Shown here: piece by piece, positions 8,211 through 18,511 of the stretch
Position numbering within the stretch: position 1 is the first letter of the stretch
How the letters are laid out: each line of letters starts with the position of its first letter
From: an uncultured Porphyromonadaceae bacterium
Lineage (GTDB): Bacteria; Bacteroidota; Bacteroidia; Bacteroidales; Muribaculaceae
Direction: 5' to 3'
DNA length: 31,267 nt
NCBI GenBank assembly: GCA_900547825.1
Contig: URII01000027.1
Coordinates: forward strand, 1 to 31,267
Made by a program: the position numbers and the translations under genes
Notes under the pieces: model-generated
What the model was told of the DNA's origin: nothing
What the model saw: the letters and a program-made list of their open reading frames with translations, nothing else
The model's database searches: none

Positions 8211-9581
8211 ATGTCCGACAATCCGTTTGCCGAAACCGTAAATCCCGCTATAGCGACAGCTCCCGCCGAATCCAGAGCAGAGGACAAGCCGCAGCCTGTG
8301 GCTCCGCCCGATCCGCATATCTGGGGCATATACATTGCCTTGGTGTTCATATCTATTCTCGAACTCTACAGCGCATCGTCGCGCGAAGTGTCTATCCACG
8401 GTTTAGGCATATTCTCCCCACTGCTGCGCCACATAGCCACCTTGGCCCTCGGATTAGGCATAATGCTGGTGTTGCAACGCACACATTACCGCAAGTTTAT
8501 CCGCTGGATCCCGGTACTTGCCCTCGGAAGCGCCCTGCTCATGGTGTATGTGATGTTCTTCGGCGAGGAGGTAAACGGAGCCCGGCGCAATATCAACATC
8601 GGACTTTCCATACAGCCGTCGGAACTTATAAAACTTGCGGCGCCACTTATAATAGCCCTTATATTGTCGCGTACACAATATAAGAATAAAAAAGGGGTAA
8701 CCCCGCTCGGCCTCGGGCTGACTTCCACAATAGTCCTGATATTCGGCGCACTGCTCCTGCCGCAGGGCCTTACCAATACCATTCTGCTCATGACCATATC
8801 CATAGCCATGATGCTGATAGGGGGCATTCCGTTCAAAAAGCTGATAGTAATAATACTCATATATGCCGCCGGAGCGGGAGTATTTGTGGGTGGAAAGATG
8901 GCCGTGGCCTATTACAGCGCCTCGCAGCAACCCACCAAGGAGCTGCACGACAAAGTGCTTAAAGAGAAATTAGGACGTATATCCACCTGGATGGCACGCC
9001 TTGACCGGCATTCCGGCTCAGGCGATGCCGAGAGCGAGGAGAAGAAACCGCTCTATGAACAGAAAATAACACCCGAGAACCGCCAGGAGATCTATGGCTA
9101 CATGGCTCAGGCCAACGGCGGTGTGTTCGGTGTATTTCCCGGCAATTCACGCGAGACATCACGCCTTCCGCTGGCATTTTCCGATTACATATTCTCGATC
9201 ATAGTGGAGGACCTCGGGCTTATGGGCGCCATAGGGCTGCTCGTGCTGTATCTCTGGCTGCTCGCCAGGGCCAGCGCAATAGCCTCACGTTGCTCACGGG
9301 CTCTGCCTGCCCTTATGGTGGTGGGTATGGCCGTGATGGTGGTGATGCAGGCCCTGTGCCACATGTGCATAGTCACCGGTGTAATGCCGGTATCGGGTCA
9401 GCCGCTTCCGCTCATATCCAAAGGAGGATGCGCCGTGCTGGTTATCTCCGCCGCGTTCGGGGTGATGCTGAGTGTAAGCCGGTTTGCAGTGCGCGGTGAC
9501 GACAAACGCTCCGTAATCGAACAGGAAAAGGCGGCTCTGCCCGAGGAGGTGCGTGCCGACAACCCGAGCCTCCTGAAATAA
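8211..9581 (+). CDS. ftsW: Septal peptidoglycan polymerase FtsW (SEDS family)
   Basis: FtsW is the polytopic SEDS glycosyltransferase that polymerises septal lipid II together with FtsI. The 456-residue protein has about ten hydrophobic segments, a proline- and alanine-rich cytosolic N-terminus, and the SEDS landmarks GARRNINIGLSIQPSELIK and GVMPVSGQPLPLISKGG. The usual ISYGG is ISKGG here. A large extracytoplasmic loop (about 240-310) contains YGYMAQANGGVFGVFPGNS. The C-terminus is an acidic soluble tail. Its position between murD and murG is the conserved dcw location, and that separates it from RodA. Confidence 0.93.
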   Translation: MSDNPFAETVNPAIATAPAESRAEDKPQPVAPPDPHIWGIYIALVFISILELYSASSREVSIHGLGIFSPLLRHIATLALGLGIMLVLQRTHYRKFIRWIPVLALGSALLMVYVMFFGEEVNGARRNINIGLSIQPSELIKLAAPLIIALILSRTQYKNKKGVTPLGLGLTSTIVLIFGALLLPQGLTNTILLMTISIAMMLIGGIPFKKLIVIILIYAAGAGVFVGGKMAVAYYSASQQPTKELHDKVLKEKLGRISTWMARLDRHSGSGDAESEEKKPLYEQKITPENRQEIYGYMAQANGGVFGVFPGNSRETSRLPLAFSDYIFSIIVEDLGLMGAIGLLVLYLWLLARASAIASRCSRALPALMVVGMAVMVVMQALCHMCIVTGVMPVSGQPLPLISKGGCAVLVISAAFGVMLSVSRFAVRGDDKRSVIEQEKAALPEEVRADNPSLLK

Positions 9582-9620
9582 CTGAATTAACGAACAATCT
9601 GATTTCACGTCAATACACAG

Positions 9621-10739
9621 ATGGTCAACGACAACAGAAAACCACATATACTTATAAGCGGCGGAGGCACAGGCGGCCACATCTTCCCGGCCCTGTCGAT
9701 AGCCAATGCCGTGAAGAGACGCCTGCCACAGGCCGAGATACTGTTTGTAGGTGCCGAAAACCGTATGGAAATGGAGCGTGTGCCGGCCGCGGGCTACCAT
9801 ATAGAAGGACTCCCGGTGGCAGGCATAGACAGGCGGCGCCTCTGGCGCAATTTCGGAGTGGCCATAAAGCTCCTGCGGTCCATGCGCAAGGCCCGGCGCA
9901 TACTGCGTGATTTTGCCCCCGATATCGCCATAGGTGTGGGAGGCTATGCGTCCGGTCCTATGCTCAAAGCCGCTCAGCGCCGCGGTATACCCACCCTCAT
10001 CCAGGAACAGAACTCTTATGCCGGCGTGACCAACAAACTGCTCGCAGCCAAGGCCAAGGCAATATGCGTGGCCTATGAGGGGATGGAGCGCTTTTTCCCT
10101 GCCGACCGCATAATTCTCACAGGCAACCCTGTACGCGCCGATCTCGCCGAATCGACCCTAAGCACCCGCGACGCACGCCGCCAGCTCGGATTTCCGGAGG
10201 ATGAACCGTTGGTTGTGGTTACAGGCGGGAGCCTCGGCGCCCGGTCAGTCAACGAAAGTGTGGCCGCCGCCATGGATTCAATCACCGCTACCGGCGCAAA
10301 CATACTGTGGCAAACGGGAAAACTCTATGCCGATGAATGCTCGCGCATAGCGGTTGCCAATCCCAAGGTCAAGGCCATGCCGTTCATATCGTCGATGGAA
10401 GCGGCCTACCGTGCAGCCACGCTTGTGGTGTCGCGCGCAGGCGCCGGCACAATATCGGAGTTACAGCTCATCGGAGTGCCCGCCATACTTATCCCCTCGC
10501 CCAATGTAGCGGAAGACCATCAGCGCAAAAACGCGCTCGCTCTCGTGGAACATGATGCGGCGGTGATGATACCCGACAATGAGGCGGCACAACGGCTCGG
10601 CACTACCGTGACGGAGCTTCTCAACGATCCGGCACGCCGCGTGGCCATGTGCGCCAACATATCGGCAATGGCCCTGCGCGGAGCCGATGAAACGATAGTT
10701 GACAAAATAACTGAAATTATCTACGGCAAGGAAAAATGA
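9621..10739 (+). CDS. murG: UDP-GlcNAc--undecaprenyl-pyrophosphoryl-MurNAc-pentapeptide GlcNAc transferase MurG
   Basis: MurG is a peripheral inner-membrane GT28 glycosyltransferase that converts lipid I to lipid II. The 372-residue protein has the N-terminal glycine loop GGGTGGH at 14-20, GVGGYASGPML, the acceptor-side HxxEQN-like IQEQNSYAG, and the donor-site region SRAGAGTISELQLIGVPAIL followed by DHQRKNA. All expected family motifs are present and the length is normal. The stop overlaps the murC start by four bases (ATGA). Confidence 0.97.
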   Translation: MVNDNRKPHILISGGGTGGHIFPALSIANAVKRRLPQAEILFVGAENRMEMERVPAAGYHIEGLPVAGIDRRRLWRNFGVAIKLLRSMRKARRILRDFAPDIAIGVGGYASGPMLKAAQRRGIPTLIQEQNSYAGVTNKLLAAKAKAICVAYEGMERFFPADRIILTGNPVRADLAESTLSTRDARRQLGFPEDEPLVVVTGGSLGARSVNESVAAAMDSITATGANILWQTGKLYADECSRIAVANPKVKAMPFISSMEAAYRAATLVVSRAGAGTISELQLIGVPAILIPSPNVAEDHQRKNALALVEHDAAVMIPDNEAAQRLGTTVTELLNDPARRVAMCANISAMALRGADETIVDKITEIIYGKEK

Positions 10740-12121
10740 CGGAAAAACGCAAAATATACTTCATGGGGGCCGGAGGCATAGGCATGTCGGCACTTGAACG
10801 CTATTTCCTGTCGAAGGGATGGGATGTGGCAGGCTACGACCGCACCCCCTCGGAACTCACCTCAAAGCTTCAGGCCGAAGGGATAGAGATAACTTTCGAC
10901 GAAAGCGCCGAAGCCATTCCACAGCGTTTCCGCGATGCCGCATCAACACTTGTGGTATATACTCCCGCTGTGCCTGAGGAGCATCCCGCCATGCAGTTTT
11001 TCCGCAAAGGGGGATTCGAGATGATGAAGCGGGCCAAAGTGCTCGGTCTCGTAACACGCCAGAGCAAGGCTATATGCTTCGCAGGCACCCACGGCAAAAC
11101 CACCACATCCTCCATGGCGGCGCACATAATGCACTGCGGATCCACGGGGTGCAACGCTTTCCTCGGAGGCATACTGCGCAACTACGGCAGCAACCTGCTG
11201 CTTAGCGCCACATCGCCATGGAGCGTGATAGAGGCTGACGAATTTGACCGCTCGTTCCACCAGCTCAAACCCCACATAGCCGTAATAACCGCCACCGATC
11301 CCGACCATCTCGACATATACGGCACCGAGGAGGAATATCTTGAAGCATTCGCCCGGTTCACGGAACTTATCGACTCCGACGGAGCGCTGCTCGTCCACAC
11401 AGGCCTGAAACTCGTTCCGCGGCAACCCGCCGGAGTGCCCGTATACACCTATGGAACAGGCTCCGGCGATTTCCATGCCGAGAACATACGGCGCGCCAAC
11501 GGCACAATAACATTTGACTTCGTGACGCCGGAAACACGCATTGACGGCATATCGCTCGGTGTTCCGGTGGATATCAACGTCGACAACGCGGTGGCCGCCC
11601 TTGCAGCTGTCAGCCTTACCGGAACCCTTGAACCGGCAAGCGCCAGCGAAGCCCTGTCCTCGTTCATGGGACCGAAACGCCGCTTCGAGACAGTGATGCG
11701 CGAACCCGGTCCGACAGGACGTGTGATAATCGACGATTATGCCCACCATCCCGACGAGCTTCAGGCTTCGATACGTTCCGTCAGAGCTTTGTATCCCGAC
11801 AGAAAACTCACTGTAGCGTTCCAGCCCCACCTTTATACACGTACACGCGATTTCGCACCCGACTTCGCCCGGGTACTTTCCGAGGCCGACGAACTCGTTC
11901 TGCTTGACATATATCCCGCACGTGAATTGCCTATACCGGGCATAACATCCGAAATAATTCTGAATGCGGCAACTACCCCCACCAAGCGGCTCATAACAAA
12001 GGGAGAGTTTGTGGATACAATGGCTTCCACCCCGTTCGACATACTGCTGTGTCTCGGCGCCGGCGACATGTCGGAACTCCTTCCCGAACTGACGGCACGC
12101 CTTAACAAATCCCCGATGTGA
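10736..12121 (+). CDS. murC: UDP-N-acetylmuramate--L-alanine ligase MurC
   Basis: MurC starts the stem peptide by ligating L-alanine to UDP-MurNAc with ATP. The 461-residue protein has the dinucleotide-like loop GAGGIGMSAL at 11-20, the P-loop GTHGKTT at 117-123, EADEFDRSFHQLKP and DDYAHHPDEL. The ATG overlaps the murG stop and the TGA touches the ftsQ ATG. There is no ddl gene between murC and ftsQ, as in other Bacteroidales dcw clusters. Confidence 0.97.
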   Translation: MTEKRKIYFMGAGGIGMSALERYFLSKGWDVAGYDRTPSELTSKLQAEGIEITFDESAEAIPQRFRDAASTLVVYTPAVPEEHPAMQFFRKGGFEMMKRAKVLGLVTRQSKAICFAGTHGKTTTSSMAAHIMHCGSTGCNAFLGGILRNYGSNLLLSATSPWSVIEADEFDRSFHQLKPHIAVITATDPDHLDIYGTEEEYLEAFARFTELIDSDGALLVHTGLKLVPRQPAGVPVYTYGTGSGDFHAENIRRANGTITFDFVTPETRIDGISLGVPVDINVDNAVAALAAVSLTGTLEPASASEALSSFMGPKRRFETVMREPGPTGRVIIDDYAHHPDELQASIRSVRALYPDRKLTVAFQPHLYTRTRDFAPDFARVLSEADELVLLDIYPARELPIPGITSEIILNAATTPTKRLITKGEFVDTMASTPFDILLCLGAGDMSELLPELTARLNKSPM

Positions 12122-13077
12122 TGAAACGTTATATCTGGATCATACTGACAGCGGCAATGGCACTCTATATAGCAGGCGCCACATTATTGTCACGCCATTA
12201 TGACTCGGAGAGGCTGTGCACAGGCGTGAGGATAGAGGTCACCGACACGGCCAAAAACAAATTCGTGACGCCATACGAAATAAACCGCGACCTCGGCGAC
12301 ATAATCGCTACTGCCGAAGGGCAGCCGTTAACATCAATCAACAGTGCGAAAATAGAGCGGCGCCTTGCACAGATCGACAAAATAGAGAGCGCCACCGTGA
12401 TCAAGACCACTGACGGCAAGCTCATAATATCAGTGATCCCGATGCGCCCGGTGGCCCGGGTGTTCGACAACAACGGACGTTCATACTATATCAACCGCGA
12501 CGGTAAACAGATGTCGGCCACTGCGCGTTATCACTGCGATGTGCCCATCATTCAGGGATCATTCACCGACACCCTGTTCACCCCCCATTCGCTACTTCCG
12601 CTTGTAGACTACATCGAGGGCGACTCCACATGGCGCGCTTTGGTGTCGTACATCAAAGCCGACTCGCCCACCGACATACTTGTAGTGCCGGTGATCAGCG
12701 GCCATGTGGTGAATCTCGGCGACATGAACAGCCTCGGCGACAAATTCGCGCGGTTGAAAACGTTCTATCGCCGTGTGCTTCCGGTAAAAGGCTGGAATTT
12801 CTACGACACCATATCGGTAAAGTGGGGCAACCAGATAGTGGCCACACGGGCCATGAAGCATACCGATATGGGCGACATGATAATGGAGGACATTGACGAA
12901 AGCGATGACATAACCACCATGATCGCAGCCGAGAACACCGCGCCGGGACAAACCAAACAGGGCGCCAAAGCCAAATCGGAGAAACCTATTCCGCTGGCGT
13001 CGGACGAGAAGCCTGACAAGAAAACGGCACAGCCCGATTCAGTGAAGAAAAAACAACAAAACCATGTAACCCCATAA
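12121..13077 (+). CDS. ftsQ: Cell division protein FtsQ
   Basis: FtsQ is a bitopic divisome scaffold with a periplasmic POTRA domain and a beta domain. The 318-residue protein has a short N-terminus with one membrane helix (about 5-20), then a region compatible with POTRA and beta domains up to about residue 245. The last 75 residues are a charged, lysine- and glutamate-rich tail that looks disordered. I use the ATG at 12121, which forms TGATG with the murC stop. The GTG at 12118 is an alternative. Family similarity is weak, as usual for FtsQ; position between murC and ftsA carries the call. Confidence 0.88.
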   Translation: MKRYIWIILTAAMALYIAGATLLSRHYDSERLCTGVRIEVTDTAKNKFVTPYEINRDLGDIIATAEGQPLTSINSAKIERRLAQIDKIESATVIKTTDGKLIISVIPMRPVARVFDNNGRSYYINRDGKQMSATARYHCDVPIIQGSFTDTLFTPHSLLPLVDYIEGDSTWRALVSYIKADSPTDILVVPVISGHVVNLGDMNSLGDKFARLKTFYRRVLPVKGWNFYDTISVKWGNQIVATRAMKHTDMGDMIMEDIDESDDITTMIAAENTAPGQTKQGAKAKSEKPIPLASDEKPDKKTAQPDSVKKKQQNHVTP

Positions 13078-13089
13078 AACCCATCACCC

Positions 13090-14418
13090 ATGGATTCCAA
13101 ATATATCATAGCGCTGGAGATAGCCAGTTCGAAAATCAAGGGAGCAGCCGCCACGGTCGATTCTTCGGGCGTGCTGACAGTGCTTGCCGTAGAAGAGGAG
13201 AAGCTCATAGACTGCGTGCGTTACGGCTGGACCCGTAACGTTGAGGAGGTGTCGAACCGAGTGAACCGCATAATCAAGAAACTTGAAAACCGGCTCAGTC
13301 CCCGCAAAGTCAAAAGCGTCTACGTGGCCATAGGGGGCCAGTCGTTCTGCGCTACCCCCCGCGAGGTGGAACGGCGGCTGCCCGAGGAGTCGCAGATCAC
13401 CGACTCGCTCGTGGAACAGCTGAAAAGCGACGCCCTGAACCTCGCGTTCAGCGACAACGATACCGTGGGTGTGGAGACACGCGAATTCATGGTGGACCGC
13501 ACAAGGGTGTCGCAACCTGTGGGTATGTACGGACGCGAGATCAAGGCGAGGGTAAACCTGATTTCATGCCGCTCTACGGTGAAGCGCAACATAGGCCGGG
13601 CCATTTCCGAACGCCTCGGATTCAAGATCAACGATTATATAGTGCGGCAGACAGCCGAAGCCGACCTCGTGCTGTCGTCGGACGAGAAACGCCTTGGCTG
13701 CATGCTGGTGGACTTCGGGGCCGAGACCACCGGTGTGTCAATCTATAAGGACGGCCATCTGCAATATTTCGTAACCCTCCCCTTGGGATCACGCAACATC
13801 ACCATCGACATAGCCCACGGCATGAATCTCCTTGAGGAACGCGCCGAAGAGGGCAAGAAAGCCGTTGGCAACGCCGCCATTGACGGCGCTGCGGCGCATT
13901 CGTTGTCGGACCTGATAGACGCCACGCAGGTAAACAATTACGTGGCTGCACGTGCGGGAGAGATAATAGCCAACATCAACGAACAGATACGCTATGCCTC
14001 ACTCACTTCATCGGACTTGCCGGCAGGCATAATCATAGTGGGCTGCGGAGCCAAGCTGAGGGGCTTCAACGAGCGTCTGAGCCAGGTTACAAAACTCGCG
14101 GTGCGCACAGGGCAGCCATCACAGTATGTCCGCATAATGGACGGACGCATACAACCCTCCGATGCTGTCGACGTGATAGCTACCCTGTTGGCTGCCACAC
14201 GCGGAGGGGCCGTGGAATGTATGGAACATCCCCTGCCCCCTGACACGTCACATAATAACGACTATAACCAAGAGCCGGAACCGGAACCCGAACTCGAACC
14301 AACCGCCGACGACTTCGAAACCGAAGAGGAGCAGCCGCGCCGTGGCGGAGGCTTATGGGGCCGCATAATTAAAAAAACAAGAGAATTCATTGACGGCGAC
14401 GATGATCTGCTCGACTGA
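13090..14418 (+). CDS. ftsA: Cell division protein FtsA
   Basis: FtsA is an actin-fold ATPase that anchors FtsZ filaments to the membrane. The 442-residue protein starts with the phosphate-1 region YIIALEIASSKIKG, has the phosphate-2-like region GCMLVDFGAETTGVSIYKDG and the adenosine-type IIVGCGAKLRGFN. A proline/glutamate-rich linker (about 395-420) ends in the amphipathic segment GGLWGRIIKKTREFI, the expected membrane-targeting helix, followed by an acidic tail. ftsZ follows after 54 bp. Confidence 0.96.
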   Translation: MDSKYIIALEIASSKIKGAAATVDSSGVLTVLAVEEEKLIDCVRYGWTRNVEEVSNRVNRIIKKLENRLSPRKVKSVYVAIGGQSFCATPREVERRLPEESQITDSLVEQLKSDALNLAFSDNDTVGVETREFMVDRTRVSQPVGMYGREIKARVNLISCRSTVKRNIGRAISERLGFKINDYIVRQTAEADLVLSSDEKRLGCMLVDFGAETTGVSIYKDGHLQYFVTLPLGSRNITIDIAHGMNLLEERAEEGKKAVGNAAIDGAAAHSLSDLIDATQVNNYVAARAGEIIANINEQIRYASLTSSDLPAGIIIVGCGAKLRGFNERLSQVTKLAVRTGQPSQYVRIMDGRIQPSDAVDVIATLLAATRGGAVECMEHPLPPDTSHNNDYNQEPEPEPELEPTADDFETEEEQPRRGGGLWGRIIKKTREFIDGDDDLLD

Positions 14419-14472
14419 CGCCGGTTTCCGTCACACCTTACATAACCCACATACAATTAATCCTTTTCAGAT

Positions 14473-15906
14473 ATGCAAGACAATAATTTGATCCATATAC
14501 CCGACGACATAGAGCTGGCCCCCAACGAACCCAACTGCGACAATCCACCCATTATCAAGGTGATAGGTGTGGGAGGAGGCGGCAACAACGCCATAAACTA
14601 TATGTACCGCCAGGGAATAAAGAACGTGTCGTTCGTGGTTTGCAACACCGATGCTGCCGCACTGCGCAACTCTCCGGTAGAGAACAAGGTGCTCATAGGT
14701 TCAGGCCTCGGAGCCGGCAACAAGCCTGAAGTGGCACGGGAAGCAGCCGAGGAACATGCCGACCGCATCAAGGCCATATTTGACGAACACACCGAAATGG
14801 TGTTCATCACTGCCGGAATGGGCGGTGGCACAGGTACGGGCGCCGGCCCGGTTGTGGCCCGGCTGGCCAAGGAAGCCGGACTTCTCACCATAGGTATAGT
14901 GACCATTCCGTTTCTTTTCGAAGGCAAGCAGAAAATCATCAAGGCCCTTGACGGCGCCGATGAGATGGCAAAGCATGTGGACGCCCTGCTTGTGATCAAC
15001 AACGAGCGCCTTACGGAGATCTACCATGACCTTGACTTCATCAACGCATTCGGAAAAGCCGACGACACGCTTGCCACAGCAGCCGGATCCATATCCGAGA
15101 TAATCAACTGCGACGGATATATAAACCTCGACTTCAACGATGTGGACACCACTCTCCGCAACGGTGGAGCCGCTATAATATCCACCGGCTACGGCGAAGG
15201 CGACATGCGTGTGACCAAGGCCATTGAGGACGCTCTAAAATCACCGCTGCTCAAAAACCGTGACATACTCGGATCGAAGCGCCTGCTGTTCAATATCTAT
15301 TTCTCGCGTCAGGCCGAGAATCCGTTCAAAATGGCCGAGGCCGAAGAACTCAACACATTCATCTCCACCCTTGATCCGGCAGTGGATATAATCTGGGGTG
15401 TGGCATTCGACGATACGCTTGGCGATGCGGTGAAAATCACCATCCTCGCCGCAGGACTTGATGTGGAACTCCGTAAAGACCCCGTCACCCCTCCCCGCCG
15501 CCCTCAGACACCCACCGTTGCCACAACACCACGCACAGCAGCTGACCGCAATCCGTCGGGCGAAAATCTCCGGACCATGCACCAGCCGCATCAGGGCGGT
15601 GTCACCCCCCAGTCGCGCGAAGTAAAAAGTGCAGCCCCGGAGGAGCGCATAGCCAAAGAATACGGAGCCGGGAAAATCGACCAGATCCAGGGCATAATCG
15701 ATGCGGCCCGTTATGTGATATTGGCCCCCAACCAGTTCGACAACGACGATGTGATAGAAATGCTTGAACGCACACCCGCCTACAACCGCGAGAAACGTGT
15801 GTCGGACGAAATCAAAAGCAGCGGACGCCCCTCATCGCAGCAGCAGGACTACGACCAGTATTCCAACGGCGGATCTATCGAGATAAAATTTGACGATGAC
15901 CTCTGA
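14473..15906 (+). CDS. ftsZ: Cell division GTPase FtsZ
   Basis: FtsZ is the tubulin homologue that forms the division ring. The 477-residue protein shows GVGGGGNNA at 32-40, the tubulin signature GGGTGTGAGP at 117-126, and the T7 catalytic loop NLDFNDVD at 218-225. The globular part ends near residue 335. A linker of about 90 residues precedes a TPAYNREK motif at 434-441, which resembles the conserved C-terminal peptide that binds FtsA, and then an acidic tail of 36 residues. The protein is longer than E. coli FtsZ (383) because of the linker and tail, as is common in Bacteroidetes. Confidence 0.98.
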   Translation: MQDNNLIHIPDDIELAPNEPNCDNPPIIKVIGVGGGGNNAINYMYRQGIKNVSFVVCNTDAAALRNSPVENKVLIGSGLGAGNKPEVAREAAEEHADRIKAIFDEHTEMVFITAGMGGGTGTGAGPVVARLAKEAGLLTIGIVTIPFLFEGKQKIIKALDGADEMAKHVDALLVINNERLTEIYHDLDFINAFGKADDTLATAAGSISEIINCDGYINLDFNDVDTTLRNGGAAIISTGYGEGDMRVTKAIEDALKSPLLKNRDILGSKRLLFNIYFSRQAENPFKMAEAEELNTFISTLDPAVDIIWGVAFDDTLGDAVKITILAAGLDVELRKDPVTPPRRPQTPTVATTPRTAADRNPSGENLRTMHQPHQGGVTPQSREVKSAAPEERIAKEYGAGKIDQIQGIIDAARYVILAPNQFDNDDVIEMLERTPAYNREKRVSDEIKSSGRPSSQQQDYDQYSNGGSIEIKFDDDL

Positions 15907-15916
15907 CTCTGATGTT

Positions 15917-18511
15917 ATGAAATATTCACCGAAAAATATAATAGCCAATCTGCGCGCACTCGTCACGTCACGGACCACAATAGCATTCATAGCTTGCATT
16001 GCGGTTATGGCGGCTGTGGCATTCGCATTCTTCTATCCTGACGCAGCCGAGGGCAATGTGCTCCGGCAGCACGACATAAAACAGGGCTTCGCCATAGGCA
16101 AGGAAGCGGCAGATTTCCATGAGGCCACAGGCGAGACCACCCGCTGGACAGGGTCACTGTTCTCGGGTATGCCCACATTCCAGATATCGCCCACCTACGA
16201 GTCATCCGACCTGTATTCATGGATCACAAATCTGATGGGGCTGGGACTCCCCTCGCCGGCCAACCTTGTGTTCATGATGATGGCGGGATTCTTCATCCTG
16301 CTGATGGCGTTGAAAATCAAATGGCCCACGGCGCTGTTCGGCGCGGTGGCCTATGGCTTCTCCACCTATTTCATCATAATAATAGGTGCCGGACATATCT
16401 GGAAGTTCGTGACATTGGCATATATCCCGCCAACGATAGCCGGCATAGTTCTCTGCTACCGTGGACGTTACCTTATGGGAGGCGCGCTTACGGCACTGTT
16501 CGCCATGATGCAGATAGCGTCGAACCATGTGCAGATGACCTATTATTTCCTGTTCGTGGTGCTCGGAGTGATGGCGGTATATCTTATCGAAGCTCTCCGT
16601 TCACACACAATGAAGCGCTGGGGAACTGCCACAGGCGTCCTCGCGGTGGCGGCCATTCTCGCTGTAACAGCCAATCTCCCGGGCCTGTACAACACCTATG
16701 AATATTCAAAGGAAACAATGCGCGGAGGCCACTCGGAACTTTCACGCACCGAAGCCAACCCCAACGCCACAGCCGGACTTGACCGCGACTACATCACACA
16801 GTACAGCTACGGCACCTCCGAAACATTTTCCCTGCTCATTCCCAATGTAAAAGGGGGGGCATCAATGAAACCCGAAAAAGGGGAGCACCGGATGCTCACC
16901 CTCGCCTCTCTGCCCGAGGCTCAGGACATGATAAAGAAAGGCACTGTGGCTCCTCCCGCATCACAGTATCTCGAATATATGTCGCAATACTTCGGCGAGC
17001 CGGAAGGCACCAACGGGCCGGTGTATGTGGGCGCGTTGATATTCGCATTGTTTGTGCTCGGCTGCATAATAGTCAAGGGGCCTTGGAAATGGGTGCTGCT
17101 CGCACTGACAGTATTTTCCATACTGCTCGCCCTGGGGCGCAACTTCATGTGGTTCACCGACCTTATGATCGACTATATGCCCATGTACAGCAAGTTCCGC
17201 ACCGTGGAAAGCATCCTTGTGATAGCGGAATTCACCATGCCGCTGCTGGCCGTAATGGCCCTTGACAGGATTCTCCGCACCCCGCGAGAGGACCTCAGAA
17301 AGCTTTATATGCGTCCGGCTGCATGGGCTTTCGGCATCACCGCCGCTCTATGCCTCATCGGAGCCGTGGCTCCAGAGTTCTATGGATCGGCCGTCAGCGA
17401 AGGTGACCGTCAGGTCGACGCCATGATCGGCGCACAGCTCTCACAGCAGGGCTACGACGCACGCACGGTGGCCATGTTCAGCCTCCAGAATCCTGAAATC
17501 TACAATGCCGTGGAAACACTGCGGCAAGGAATGGTAAGCGCCGACGCGCTGCGCTCGCTGATATTCATACTTCTCGGAGGCGGAATCATTGCGCTGCTGT
17601 TTGCCCGTAAAATCAACGCTACAGTGGCCGGCATTGGAATGGTTGTGCTGGTAGGTGCGGATCTGCTGCCTGTCAACAAACGCTACCTCGACCATGAGAG
17701 TTTCGTGCCCCGGCGGCTGTCGACCGGAGCGCCGATAGCACGTACACCCGTTGACGACCAAATATTGGCCGACACTACTACAAACTACCGCGTGATGAAT
17801 CTCCCGGGATTCAATTCAGCCGATCCGTCGTATTATCACAAGACCATAGGCGGCTACCACGCGGCCAAACTCACCCGCTATCAGGATATGATCGACCGCC
17901 ATCTCGGCCATTTCCTCAGCAATGAGCAATCGGATGCCGACTGGGCTGTGCTCAACATGCTCAACGCCCGTTACATAGTGGACTACTCGGGACAGGTGCT
18001 TCTGAACGAGGAAACCTACGGCAATGCGTGGTTCGTCGATTCGCTGGCCTATGTGAAGGGGCCGGATGCGGAAATGGCTGCCCTCGACCGCATAGACCTG
18101 CGCCGGGCAGCTGTAGCCGACGAGAGCTTCCGTTCCATTCTCGGCAACGCCACTCCAACGGCGCCGGGCGACACCATACGCCTCACCACTTACGCTCCCA
18201 ACCGCCTCACATACCACACGAACAGTGCACGCGGAGGGGTTGCGGTACTGTCGGAAGTGTACTTCCCATGGGGATGGAAAGCCGCCGTTGACGGCAATCC
18301 TGCCGAGATAGGGCGTGTAAACTATCTGCTCAGGGCTGTAAAGATACCCGCCGGGCGTCACACACTCGAACTCACATTCGATCCCCCGTCGGTACGCAAC
18401 ACCGAAACTGCCGCCACCGTGGCCGTGATCCTCATATATCTCCTGCTTGGCGCAGCATGTGCCGCCTGGCTGCTCCGCCGGCGCTCCACCACTACCGGCA
18501 ATGCGGTTTAA
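15917..18511 (+). CDS. YfhO-family polytopic membrane protein
   Basis: This is a large GT-C-like integral membrane protein of 864 residues. The first helix lies at about 20-38. A conserved-looking luminal stretch follows with TGETTRWTGSLFSGMPTFQI, where Bacteroidetes YfhO proteins share the SGMP motif. About a dozen more helices reach residue 580. The C-terminal extracytoplasmic domain ends with VYFPWGWKAAVDGNPAEI and a last helix at about 830-850. YfhO proteins in Firmicutes glycosylate lipoteichoic acid; the substrate here is unknown. I chose the ATG at 15917, ten bases after the ftsZ stop, because the earlier in-frame ATGs at 15890 and 15896 lie inside ftsZ. Confidence 0.85.
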   Translation: MKYSPKNIIANLRALVTSRTTIAFIACIAVMAAVAFAFFYPDAAEGNVLRQHDIKQGFAIGKEAADFHEATGETTRWTGSLFSGMPTFQISPTYESSDLYSWITNLMGLGLPSPANLVFMMMAGFFILLMALKIKWPTALFGAVAYGFSTYFIIIIGAGHIWKFVTLAYIPPTIAGIVLCYRGRYLMGGALTALFAMMQIASNHVQMTYYFLFVVLGVMAVYLIEALRSHTMKRWGTATGVLAVAAILAVTANLPGLYNTYEYSKETMRGGHSELSRTEANPNATAGLDRDYITQYSYGTSETFSLLIPNVKGGASMKPEKGEHRMLTLASLPEAQDMIKKGTVAPPASQYLEYMSQYFGEPEGTNGPVYVGALIFALFVLGCIIVKGPWKWVLLALTVFSILLALGRNFMWFTDLMIDYMPMYSKFRTVESILVIAEFTMPLLAVMALDRILRTPREDLRKLYMRPAAWAFGITAALCLIGAVAPEFYGSAVSEGDRQVDAMIGAQLSQQGYDARTVAMFSLQNPEIYNAVETLRQGMVSADALRSLIFILLGGGIIALLFARKINATVAGIGMVVLVGADLLPVNKRYLDHESFVPRRLSTGAPIARTPVDDQILADTTTNYRVMNLPGFNSADPSYYHKTIGGYHAAKLTRYQDMIDRHLGHFLSNEQSDADWAVLNMLNARYIVDYSGQVLLNEETYGNAWFVDSLAYVKGPDAEMAALDRIDLRRAAVADESFRSILGNATPTAPGDTIRLTTYAPNRLTYHTNSARGGVAVLSEVYFPWGWKAAVDGNPAEIGRVNYLLRAVKIPAGRHTLELTFDPPSVRNTETAATVAVILIYLLLGAACAAWLLRRRSTTTGNAV

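Noticed and set aside
10943..11830. 295-codon open frame opposite murC, and similar long antisense frames opposite ftsI (2171-2968, 3008-3736)
   Set aside because: They mirror real genes in GC-rich DNA, have no domain pattern, and are rich in His, Val and Gly as expected of antisense frames.
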